Assembly: GCA_030731635.1 (NCBI GenBank)
Contig: JANQTR010000209.1
Location: 1 to 11,302 of the forward strand
Source of the DNA: Erythrobacter sp.
Lineage (GTDB): Bacteria; Pseudomonadota; Alphaproteobacteria; Sphingomonadales; Sphingomonadaceae
Direction: 5' to 3'
Length of the DNA stretch: 11,302 nt
The notes beneath the pieces were generated by a model. That model made no database searches, had not been told where the DNA came from, and worked only from the letters and a program-made list of their open reading frames with translations. A program made the translations under genes and the position numbers. Numbering within the stretch: position 1 is the stretch's first letter; each line of letters begins with the position of its first letter. Below are positions 1-6,550 of this stretch, piece by piece.

Positions 1-2281
1 AAAGCATCGCACGCAGCATCGCTTCGAAATCGTGGATGTAGCGGCTGACATTCGCTTTGAACGCTTCATCTGCGTTATAAAGCCCAGCAATATCGCGTGC
101 GGTCCCATTGTCGATCAGGCGCACGGCGCGGCGGGTGAAGATGCCGCGGTCGCCTTTCAGATAGGCGTCCCATGCGGTGTCGGTCACTTCGGTTGATAGT
201 GCTGCGGTGATGTCGATGGCCGCGGAATTTAGGCTGTCGGTGATCAATGCCATCCGCCGGGCGAAATCATTATTGACCTGTTCTTCAACCAACTCGCGCG
301 CGCGCGAGATTCGCTGCTCCAGATTGCCGGTCAACTCGTTCACCCGTGCCAGTTGATCGCGCAGCTGGATCGTCGCTTCGCGACCTACGCCCGATGCATG
401 GGCGGCTGCTTGTTCAAGCTGACCGATGGTTGATGCAGCTTCATTGCGCAAAGAGCGCTCAAGTGTCGCGACAGCTTCTGTGCCGAGCGTTTCGGCGAGC
501 GCCGTGGTTTTTTCCCGTGCGCCTGCATCCAACGTGGCGAAGGCCTGAACAATCGCGGCCTCCAGCATCCCGAGCGCGTCTCGCAGCTTTTCCTGCGTTC
601 CTTCTGCCAGGGTGCCGCTTTCCTCGGCAAGCCGGGCAAACCCGCCGCGCAGGCCCTGAAGCCGCGCCAATGCGTCTTCCGATTGTTCGGCCAACCGCGA
701 TTTGAACCCGGCAATCGCAACCTCGGCCGCGTCAATATCGCTGCGGGTGCGCGTGAGGTAATCGGACAGGTCGTTACCTTGCTGGCTTGACCGCAACATC
801 AATTGGTTGACCTTGTCGGCGCGTCCCTCGGCGGTGGTGAGCGCACCATCCGCCGCAGCGATTGCCGCTGGCAGGTCTTCGCGGGCGCTACGTGCGCCGG
901 ATTGTATGATTTCGAGTAAGCGGATGCCGCTTTCTGTCAGTGCGGCCATTTGCTCCTCGGTTTCGGCCAGCGCAGTGCGCTTGTCCGCTAGATTTTGGCC
1001 TAGGGTATCAAGGCCCGACGAAAGGCTTACCCGCGCGGTATCACCTTGCGCGGAAATTTCTTCCAGCAGATGGCTAAGCTGATCGAGTTTGGCCGCAATT
1101 GTCTCGCCATGGGTGATCAATTGCGCGGTATCGGCGATCTGCGCTTCGCGTCGCTGCGCTAGTGCATCGTCAAGCGCGGAGAGGCGCTGCGCCAAGACTT
1201 CGCTGGCCTGAGCCTCATGCGTATCGAAGGCTGCTTGGCGCTGTTCGATCTGTTCTGCCAGTGCGCGACTGCGTTCGGTCAGCAGGCTGTCGAAGGCGGC
1301 AAGATCGGTGGTGGTGCGCTGGACACGATCATCCAAGGCACCCAGCGCGCTGGTTTCAAGCAGATCAAGCCGCGCACGATAGGCTTCGGCTTCGCTTTGC
1401 AGCGCGGCAAAGCGCTGGGTTACCAGTGTCTCGATCCGGGTCAGCTGTTCTTCAAACCCGTAAAGCGTTTCGCCGACACGCTGGCCAAGACTGTGCACCT
1501 GCGCCTCACTCGCCGTGCCAAACGTATTGAGCCGGTCGAAGCCCGTGATCAATCGTTGCAGCTGATCCTGCGCATTGCGCCCGGCGCCTCCGATCTGGTT
1601 GGCAACATCGCGCGCTGCGTTGGCGATGACCGGCAAATCATCGCGCAGCCGGTTCATATTGCCCAGTGCCGTATCGCTGGCCCGGCCGATGGCATCCACT
1701 TGCGCGCCATTGGTGGTAATCAGGGCCTGCAATTCGCCCGCATGGCCCGATATCCGTTCTGCTGCGATCCGGCCGAGCGATTCCAGATCTCGCGACTGTG
1801 CAGAAAGGAATTCACGCGCCAGACTGAGTTCGCGGTTTACCACCTTGAGCCGCGCTTCAAGCGCGGCGCTCTCCTGACTCATTAAAGCGGCGCTGGCCGC
1901 AAAGCGGTTCGCCTCTGCGCGCGATGAACGCAGAGCGATCAGCCAAACGATCCCAATCAGCGCGACAGGAACCGACCACTGCACCGCCCACGCGGCCCAG
2001 GCTGCAGGCGCCGCGCCGCTCAGCATTGCGGCCTGATGCGCCCAAACGAAAAATCCGGTCCAGCCCACCACTGCGCCAAGCGCCAATGCCGGAGCAAGCC
2101 AACCAAACCGCGCCGGTGGCAGCGGTGCTTCAGCCCCTTCGAGCCAGCTTTCAGACAGCTCAAGCTCCGTCATCTCGTCGGGCACGCTGGCTTCTGCCGC
2201 GCTATCCTCCACGCTTGATCCTGCCGCGCCATCGCGCCCGCCCTTGCGCGCCATCGCGCTGATGATGTGCTGTCCTGCCAT
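1..2281 (-). CDS. Large membrane-anchored coiled-coil protein, function unknown (partial, C-terminus off left edge)
   Basis: Reading the minus strand from an ATG at 2281 gives about 760 codons without a stop up to the left edge. Frame was checked at both ends and at residue 134. The first ~55 residues are polar and acidic. Two hydrophobic segments follow at about 60-82 and 102-117, each with Trp near its ends. From ~120 to ~690 the protein is almost entirely Ala/Gln/Glu/Leu/Arg-rich heptad-like helix, as expected for a long coiled coil. From ~710 it becomes more mixed, with a stretch FTRRAVRLID and later VSRYIHDFEAMLR that looks like a small folded C-terminal domain. I do not recognise a named family. 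A membrane-tethered structural or tethering role is inference only. The start has only a weak ribosome site (GTGAGA), and the internal ATG at codon 10 is a possible alternative. It is divergent from the Hpt-like gene. Confidence 0.88.
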   Translation of the reverse strand, partial: MAGQHIISAMARKGGRDGAAGSSVEDSAAEASVPDEMTELELSESWLEGAEAPLPPARFGWLAPALALGAVVGWTGFFVWAHQAAMLSGAAPAAWAAWAVQWSVPVALIGIVWLIALRSSRAEANRFAASAALMSQESAALEARLKVVNRELSLAREFLSAQSRDLESLGRIAAERISGHAGELQALITTNGAQVDAIGRASDTALGNMNRLRDDLPVIANAARDVANQIGGAGRNAQDQLQRLITGFDRLNTFGTASEAQVHSLGQRVGETLYGFEEQLTRIETLVTQRFAALQSEAEAYRARLDLLETSALGALDDRVQRTTTDLAAFDSLLTERSRALAEQIEQRQAAFDTHEAQASEVLAQRLSALDDALAQRREAQIADTAQLITHGETIAAKLDQLSHLLEEISAQGDTARVSLSSGLDTLGQNLADKRTALAETEEQMAALTESGIRLLEIIQSGARSAREDLPAAIAAADGALTTAEGRADKVNQLMLRSSQQGNDLSDYLTRTRSDIDAAEVAIAGFKSRLAEQSEDALARLQGLRGGFARLAEESGTLAEGTQEKLRDALGMLEAAIVQAFATLDAGAREKTTALAETLGTEAVATLERSLRNEAASTIGQLEQAAAHASGVGREATIQLRDQLARVNELTGNLEQRISRARELVEEQVNNDFARRMALITDSLNSAAIDITAALSTEVTDTAWDAYLKGDRGIFTRRAVRLIDNGTARDIAGLYNADEAFKANVSRYIHDFEAMLRAML

Positions 2282-2350
2282 GAATCTCACATACCACAGC
2301 CAGAATCGGGATAAACCCCGCTTTAACCCAATTCCGCGTATTGGGGTGTC
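2282..2350. promoter_or_regulatory. Divergent intergenic region with a hairpin over the Hpt-like gene's ribosome site
   Basis: These 69 bases separate two divergent starts and must hold both promoters, unless one lies inside a gene. No convincing -35/-10 pair is visible. There is a perfect 6-base inverted repeat, CCCAAT at 2327-2332 and ATTGGG at 2340-2345, with a 7-base spacer. Its right arm overlaps the GGGG ribosome site (2343-2346) that lies 4 bases before the ATG at 2351, so the hairpin could mask that site. A TTAACC at 2323-2328 resembles a CtrA half-site, but no partner half-site was found. Confidence 0.4.
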
Positions 2351-2662
2351 ATGGCGTTTGATAATGGTGCTCTTGATGCAACACTAGCGGCGGCGGCGGG
2401 CAATGATGCGGCGCTGTTGCACGAACTGCGCGCGGCGTTTCTGGAAAGCGCGGCGCGCCAGCTTGATCTGCTCAAGCGCGCGCGCTGTGATGGCAACTGG
2501 AATGTGGCTGCGATGCGTCTCAAGGGTCTTGCCGCCAGTTTCCATGCCGAAGACCTGCTGTTGGCTGCGGAAATCGCGCTGCAAGCCGCGCCCGGTGAAC
2601 CGCGCGCAATCCGTGAGATTGAAAGCGTGCTGACCCGTTTTTCGCGCACCGTGCGCCGTTGA
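2351..2662 (+). CDS. Small Hpt-like protein lacking the phosphoacceptor histidine
   Basis: The product has 103 residues, a normal size for a free-standing histidine phosphotransfer (Hpt) protein, and is all helical. Hpt proteins relay phosphate between response regulators through a His in an H-x-L-K-G motif on a four-helix bundle. Here residues 55-59 read MRLKG, followed by LAASF, so the LKG and the following small residues fit the family while the His position is Met55 (ATG at 2513-2515). His65 is further along and does not sit at the acceptor position. If the assignment is right, the protein cannot act as a classical relay. It might bind a receiver domain without phosphotransfer. It leads the plus-strand cluster that ends in a kinase-like gene. 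The Hpt call rests on size, helicity and this one motif. Start: ATG with GGGG 4 bases upstream. Confidence 0.7.
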   Translation: MAFDNGALDATLAAAAGNDAALLHELRAAFLESAARQLDLLKRARCDGNWNVAAMRLKGLAASFHAEDLLLAAEIALQAAPGEPRAIREIESVLTRFSRTVRR

Positions 2663-2785
2663 TCCGGCCAAGTGCCGCAGCCGCCCGGCAGAACGTCGCG
2701 GTCCGGCTTGAACCGTTGACCTGAAACCGCCATCTCCTGCGCACGTTGCCGCCATTGGCACGTGCCAAGGTGAGAGGGGAAGGGT
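2663..2785 (+). promoter_or_regulatory. Leader of the nucleotidyltransferase-like gene, with a 14-base perfect palindrome
   Basis: This is 123 bases with no gene. TTGGCACGTGCCAA at 2755-2768 is a perfect 14-base palindrome with a CACGTG core, just before the ribosome site (AGGGGA, 2775-2780). An overlapping, mutually exclusive hairpin is also possible: GCACGT (2741-2746) with ACGTGC (2760-2765), extended by GCC/GGC with one bulged T. The palindrome could be a dimeric regulator's operator or an RNA hairpin. There is no T-run after it, so it is not a standard terminator. No clear promoter boxes were identified. The regulator is unknown. Confidence 0.4.
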
Positions 2786-3907
2786 GTGCGCACAGGATTG
2801 ATCGCTGCCCAGGCCCGGACCGCAACAGGGGACTTGCGTGCCGAACTGCTGCTGGTCGGGCGATCGGTGCTGGGCTGGCAAGTGGCGTTGCTGCGCGATC
2901 TGGGCGCGGAACGGATTATCTGCCTGTGTGATAATGCAGCGGGCGAAGTGCTCCGATTACAACATGAAGTCGAAGCATCCGGCGCAGCGTTTCACGCGCT
3001 TAAGGGTTTCGCCGCGCTGCCGGCTTTGGTGCGTGCCGAAGATGAACTGATCATCCTTGCCGATGGTGTGCTGCCTGATGTGGCGCTGGTGCGTGCCGTG
3101 GCGGGCACCAACCCATCGCCTGAGACCCAAGCCAAAGTAGAAGCTTTGCACAAGGGAGTGGCCTGCCTGCCTGTCGATCACCCACTGACGGGCGCCTTTC
3201 CTGATGATTTTGAACGGATTGATGCTGCGCGCTGTTGGGCTGGGGTGCTGGTGATGCGCGGCGCGCCGGTGCAGCAATTGTCTGATTTTCCCGCGGATGC
3301 TGATGCGGTTTCGGTGCTGCTGCGGCTTGCGCTGCAATCGGGCACGCCGTGCCGCGATCTTGGAACCAGCGTACTCGCGCCGCAGTCCTTGCTGTTGGCG
3401 GATAGCGCACAGGCCGTCGCTGCCCATCAAACCGCGATGTTGGCCGCTGTAACGTCGCCGCCCGATTGGCGCGCTCCGACGCAGGCGCTGGCGGCGGTGC
3501 TGGTGCGCCGCCTTGCTGCGCGCGGATATGGCCTGGGACATGGGCCTGCAATCACCACCGGAGCGGCGCTGGCCGTGATGCTGGCAGGGGCGGCGGCGGC
3601 GGCGTGGGGAGCGCCTGCCATCGGGCTGGCCGTGACCGCAATCGGGACCTTTGCGGCGCAGTTGAGCGGTGGTTTTACCGACTTGGCGCAGCGATTGCAC
3701 CTGGGTGCTGCCGCTGACCATCGGGCTTGCTCGGCTAAACGCGCGCGTCGGCGGGCTGGCGCTGGCGGCGGCGGCGTCGGACTTGGCGGGTCTGCTGACA
3801 TTGCTGGCGCTATCGGCGGCAGCAGGCGTCCTGCCCGAAGCATGCGCGGGGATCGCGGGGTTGCTGCTTGCCGCTTTGCTGCTGCGCACAGGCCGCGATT
3901 GAACTAA
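2786..3907 (+). CDS. Nucleotidyltransferase-like protein with C-terminal membrane helices; probably frameshifted near 3700
   Basis: The GTG start has a strong ribosome site, AGGGGA, 5 bases upstream. The N-terminal ~110 residues recall the Rossmann-like fold of sugar-nucleotide/MobA-type NTP transferases. A GRSVLGWQ stretch near residue 28 resembles the substrate-binding loop after the first strand, followed by LGAERI, and an ILADGVLPD stretch near 91-99 is in the place of the metal-binding Asp strand. The usual glycine-rich GG.G.R signature is not seen, so activity is doubtful. Hydrophobic helices follow at about 256-295. From about residue 305 the 373-residue frame turns into Gly/Arg/Ala-rich low-quality sequence. 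The +1 frame instead continues with a membrane-like tail to a stop at 3900-3902 (separate entry). The gene is therefore probably a broken or mis-sequenced version of a longer protein ending at 3902. The family is not firmly recognised. Confidence 0.65.
   Translation: MRTGLIAAQARTATGDLRAELLLVGRSVLGWQVALLRDLGAERIICLCDNAAGEVLRLQHEVEASGAAFHALKGFAALPALVRAEDELIILADGVLPDVALVRAVAGTNPSPETQAKVEALHKGVACLPVDHPLTGAFPDDFERIDAARCWAGVLVMRGAPVQQLSDFPADADAVSVLLRLALQSGTPCRDLGTSVLAPQSLLLADSAQAVAAHQTAMLAAVTSPPDWRAPTQALAAVLVRRLAARGYGLGHGPAITTGAALAVMLAGAAAAAWGAPAIGLAVTAIGTFAAQLSGGFTDLAQRLHLGAAADHRACSAKRARRRAGAGGGGVGLGGSADIAGAIGGSRRPARSMRGDRGVAACRFAAAHRPRLN
3700..3902 (+). pseudogene. Displaced C-terminal membrane tail of the nucleotidyltransferase-like gene (+1 frame)
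   Basis: In the frame shifted by +1 from the upstream gene, the sequence reads VLPLTIGLARLNARVGG and then about 45 strongly hydrophobic Leu/Ala-rich residues, ending LLLRTGRD and TGA at 3900-3902. Third codon positions in this frame are mostly G or C, as in the neighbouring genes. In the upstream gene's own frame they are mixed and the protein is Gly/Arg-rich. The switch point lies roughly between 3690 and 3715. This could be a single-base indel (real or a sequencing error) or a larger internal deletion whose length is not a multiple of three. No recognisable slippery site supports programmed frameshifting. Confidence 0.6.
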
Positions 3908-3924
3908 CGCTGATTTAACTATGT

Positions 3925-3944
3925 GGGGGCTATGGACATAGCCG
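3925..3944 (+). promoter_or_regulatory. Inverted repeat abutting the start codon of the helical unknown gene
   Basis: GGCTATG at 3928-3934 and CATAGCC at 3937-3943 form a perfect 7-base inverted repeat with only two bases between the arms. It ends one base before the ATG at 3945. The only purine-rich ribosome site candidate, GGGGG at 3925-3929, is partly inside the left arm. Another ATG at 3932 lies in the repeat, but its frame stops after ten codons. The repeat could act in RNA to control initiation or in DNA as an operator. The 2-base loop makes a tight RNA hairpin unfavourable unless the inner pairs open. Confidence 0.35.
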
Positions 3945-4910
3945 ATGGGCGAAGACACGCTTGACCTTGCCGCCGACCTTGCTGTCGAGGCGATCCTGAG
4001 GGATGAACTCGCTCGTGAAGATCGCGCGGCGGCTGCGGTCGTGCCAGTGCTAAGGCACTTGCTGACGAGCGATGCGCAGGCGCTTGTCAGCGATGCTATT
4101 CTTGCCCGGGTGCGCGGGATGGTTGTGGATTGTGCTGCGCAGATGCTGAATGCCATGGCAGGCCACGGGTCCGCCACCCGTGCGCCAACACCGGCTGACC
4201 CTTCGCGACGAGATCATGCTGCGCTGGACCAATGGGCCGAGGCATTGCTGGGCGAAACTGCACTACTTGCCTTTTGTCACACACTTGCCACGGAAAGCCT
4301 GCTGGCTGAACGGTTTCAACAGCGCCATGCGATTGACCCGGTTTTGAGCCCGCTGTTGCAAGAGCTGATCGCATCGGACGATCCGGCGATTGCGGCATTG
4401 GCGATGACCACCTTGGCGGCGCAGTCTCGCTTTATTCAGAGTCAGCGCCGGATGGAGCTGCCATTGGGCGAGCTTCCCGCTGAATTGTTTCATGCGGTGA
4501 TCGCGCGCGGGTTTGCCGGTGTGGCTGATGATCAGGCGCGCACCGGCTTGGAGCGGTTGCGACGTGATTATGACGAAGCTTCCAGTCGGCTTGGCCTGCT
4601 TGCCCGGCTTGTGGCATCGATGCGGCGCGGGGCGGTGGCGGCGATTGCGCTGGATCATGCGGGGCTCGCGCTGTTTGCAACTGGGCTGGCTGCGCAAACT
4701 CACCTCCCGCGTGAGACCGGCGTGCTGGCTTGCCATGAGGGGCAGGGCGCACGGCTTGCGCTGGCGTTGCGGTCAGCTGGATTGCCGCTACCGATGATTG
4801 AGCGGCAATTTCTGCTGGTCGAACCATCAGCGCGGATGCCGCGCACGATTGCCACGCTGGCATCAGACCGTGCGGCGGCGCTGCTTGCGCCGGACGGCGC
4901 GGGGCAATGA
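3945..4910 (+). CDS. All-helical protein of unknown function, possibly distantly DUF2336-like
   Basis: The product has 321 residues with no signal peptide or membrane helix, so it is likely cytoplasmic. It is predominantly Ala/Leu/Arg-rich helix throughout. A variable Pro/Ser/Thr-rich linker lies near residues 75-90. More structured stretches include QSRFIQSQRRMELPLGELPAEL near 166-187 and RRDYDEASSRLGLLARLV near 205-222. The C-terminal part reads like repeated helical pairs (HAGLALFATGLA, then LALALRSAGLPLPMIERQFLL). This last pattern faintly resembles the helical-repeat alphaproteobacterial DUF2336 proteins, but I cannot confirm membership. The stop overlaps the start of the kinase-like gene by 4 bases (ATGA), so the two are probably translationally coupled and may act together. 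Start: ATG at 3945, the first in-frame start after a TAG at 3939-3941. Confidence 0.8.
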   Translation: MGEDTLDLAADLAVEAILRDELAREDRAAAAVVPVLRHLLTSDAQALVSDAILARVRGMVVDCAAQMLNAMAGHGSATRAPTPADPSRRDHAALDQWAEALLGETALLAFCHTLATESLLAERFQQRHAIDPVLSPLLQELIASDDPAIAALAMTTLAAQSRFIQSQRRMELPLGELPAELFHAVIARGFAGVADDQARTGLERLRRDYDEASSRLGLLARLVASMRRGAVAAIALDHAGLALFATGLAAQTHLPRETGVLACHEGQGARLALALRSAGLPLPMIERQFLLVEPSARMPRTIATLASDRAAALLAPDGAGQ

Positions 4911-6316
4911 ATACGATGGACCGGCGCGACAATCTGCTTGGGGCCTGCGGGATAACCGACGCGCGCGACCGGCTGCTTAGTGCTGACGCTCCGCTCGCTG
5001 AATTACAGGAACTCTGTGGCGGCGATTTGCCAGGCACTCTGGCCATCCCTGAACTGCTCGCGCTCGTGCAGCAATCGCGCCAGATGGGGCTACGGATCGC
5101 ACGCAATTTCAGCGCCTTTGATGGCGATGCACTGGTGAGCGGCTTTGCCCGGATACATCCGCTGAGCGACGCTGATGGCGGCGGATGCGAATTGCTGGTC
5201 GATAACTGGCAACGCAGCGCGCTGACTCCGCCCGGCAGCCGCGAATTTGCCGATAAGATTGACGCGATTGACCGGGCCACCGCCGAAGTCAGCGCCCGGC
5301 TTGATGCAAGGCAAGGTGTTCAAGTGCTGAGCGCGGTTGCTCCAGACGCGGCGGGTCTGCAACTGGCGGCAATGGCCGCGCCGGGGAGCGCATGGAGCGA
5401 TCTGGTCAATCTCAGCACGGTCAGCCATCATCAGCCGCTGCATTGGCGGCTGCTGGACGGGGCGACCTGTCAGTTTGCCGGGTCTCAGCGCCACTGGCGC
5501 ATTCGCCTGATCCCGTTGGGAAACGATCTCCACGCGCCGTCGGGCTTTGAACTGCTGCTGATCGCGGACGAGCCTTTGGGTGCTGTTGCGGCCGACGTGA
5601 ACGAGCATGCAGACGTCGAGGACGCATCGCCCACGCGTCTGGTCGGCACCGCGCTGACTCCGGTGCTGCGTCAGCCGATTGCGCGGATCATCGCCAATGC
5701 CGAAACGATCCGCGCCCGGCTTGCGGGGCCCTTGCGCGCGGAATACAGCGAATATGCCGGCACCATCGCCAGCGCCGGACAGCACCTTTCGGCGATGCTG
5801 GATGATCTGGCGGATCTTGAAGTGGTTGAAACCCCAGGCTTTACAACAGTGCGCGAGCCGGTGGATCTGGCCGATGCAGCAGCGCGGGCGGCGGGCATTC
5901 TGGGCGTCCGCGCGCAGAACCGCGATACCGTGCTGGAGGTTGTCGGAACAAAGGGTGAGGCTGTAGCAACTGCTGAATTTCGCCGTGTGCTGCAAACCCT
6001 GATCAACCTTATCGGCAATGCGATTGCCTATTCGCCTGTGGGCAGCACGGTTCGGATCACTGCCGAGGCAGCCGGCGAAGGACGCGTGGCGGTGTTTGTC
6101 GCCGATCAAGGCCCGGGCGTGACGCCCGACCAGGCTGAACGGATTTTCGACAAATTCGAACGGCTTGGGCGCGATAGCAATGGCGGACAGGACAAGGGAT
6201 CAGGCCTCGGCCTGTTTATATCGCGCCGCCTGGCCGAAGCCATGGCAGGCAGCCTGACGGTTACCAGCGCAGAGGGCGGAGGCGCGCTGTTTCGCCTCGA
6301 ACTGCCCGCCCAATAG
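4907..6316 (+). CDS. Soluble PAS-like/HisKA-like/HATPase protein, histidine-kinase homologue with Pro in place of the phospho-His
   Basis: The product has 469 residues and no membrane segment. Residues ~40-230 form a mixed sensory region, possibly two PAS-like folds. Residues ~247-305 match the HisKA dimerisation helices, with ALTPVLRQPIARII where a kinase has S-H-E-L-R-x-P-L. The His position is Pro252 (CCG at 5660-5662). The ATP-binding domain (~350-467) looks complete: N-box NLIGNA with Asn367 and Asn371, G1 box DQGPG from Asp400, F-box FDKFERLG, and G2 box GSGLGL from Gly431. The protein should bind ATP but cannot autophosphorylate on the normal residue. It could be a pseudokinase that regulates a partner kinase or receiver, as DivL does in Caulobacter with Tyr at this position. 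Start: ATG at 4907, overlapping the previous stop. ATG at 4916 is possible and has better spacing from GGGG at 4901-4904. Confidence 0.9.
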   Translation: MNTMDRRDNLLGACGITDARDRLLSADAPLAELQELCGGDLPGTLAIPELLALVQQSRQMGLRIARNFSAFDGDALVSGFARIHPLSDADGGGCELLVDNWQRSALTPPGSREFADKIDAIDRATAEVSARLDARQGVQVLSAVAPDAAGLQLAAMAAPGSAWSDLVNLSTVSHHQPLHWRLLDGATCQFAGSQRHWRIRLIPLGNDLHAPSGFELLLIADEPLGAVAADVNEHADVEDASPTRLVGTALTPVLRQPIARIIANAETIRARLAGPLRAEYSEYAGTIASAGQHLSAMLDDLADLEVVETPGFTTVREPVDLADAAARAAGILGVRAQNRDTVLEVVGTKGEAVATAEFRRVLQTLINLIGNAIAYSPVGSTVRITAEAAGEGRVAVFVADQGPGVTPDQAERIFDKFERLGRDSNGGQDKGSGLGLFISRRLAEAMAGSLTVTSAEGGGALFRLELPAQ

Positions 6317-6328
6317 GCACAGCAGGTT

Positions 6329-6538
6329 TCAACGCTTGCGGCCAGCCGCAAGGCCCATGCCAATCCAAACCACGGCGGCCCCAATCACCGCCATGATACC
6401 GCCGTACATCGCCCATTGGCGCTGTGCGAGCATGAAGCTGCTGGCCGGCCAGTTGAGAACGCCGAGGCCTTGCAGCGCCCACATCACGCCCAAGACGAAC
6501 AGCACGCCGCCGACCGTCTTGAGCATGATCGCGATCAT
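6329..6538 (-). CDS. Small two-helix inner-membrane protein, function unknown
   Basis: The product has 69 residues. Hydrophobic helices lie at about 5-25 (VGGVLFVLGVMWALQGLG) and 43-64 (WAMYGGIMAVIGAAVVWIGMGLA). The connecting loop NWPASSFMLAQRQ and the basic tail AGRKR suggest that the C-terminus is cytoplasmic. It starts 12 bases after the gltA stop on the same strand, so it is probably cotranscribed with gltA. The upstream ribosome site is weak, and ATG at codon 5 is an alternative start. The stop lies 12 bases from the convergent kinase-like gene. No function is recognised. Its length and clean two-helix pattern, rather than homology, support it as a real gene. Confidence 0.75.
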   Translation of the reverse strand: MIAIMLKTVGGVLFVLGVMWALQGLGVLNWPASSFMLAQRQWAMYGGIMAVIGAAVVWIGMGLAAGRKR

Positions 6539-6550
6539 AGCTGTTTGCGC

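Noticed and set aside
1217..1885. 222-codon plus-strand open frame inside the left region
   Set aside because: It is antisense to the continuous minus-strand coiled-coil gene. The Arg/Gln/Cys-rich product has no domain features and no ribosome site.
2323..2328. TTAACC as a CtrA binding site
   Set aside because: Only a half-site is present. No TTAA at the 7-base spacing was found, so it is not called.
2755..2770. TGGCAC as the -24 element of a sigma-54 promoter
   Set aside because: The required -12 GC element at the correct spacing is missing. The TGGCAC is explained by the palindrome.
3690..3715. Programmed ribosomal frameshifting in the nucleotidyltransferase-like gene
   Set aside because: No slippery heptamer, rare-codon stall or downstream structure is apparent. 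An indel or deletion is simpler.
2957..4177. 406-codon minus-strand open frame
   Set aside because: It spans two plus-strand genes and the gap between them, and is Ser/Ala/Arg-rich and repetitive. The plus-strand products have far better protein character and start signals.
5090..6109. 339-codon minus-strand open frame
   Set aside because: It is antisense to the kinase-like gene, whose ATP-binding motifs are unmistakable. The antisense product shows no recognisable motif.
6317..6328. A terminator between the convergent gene groups
   Set aside because: The gap is only 12 bases, and no stem-loop with a T-run was seen in it or just inside the gene ends.
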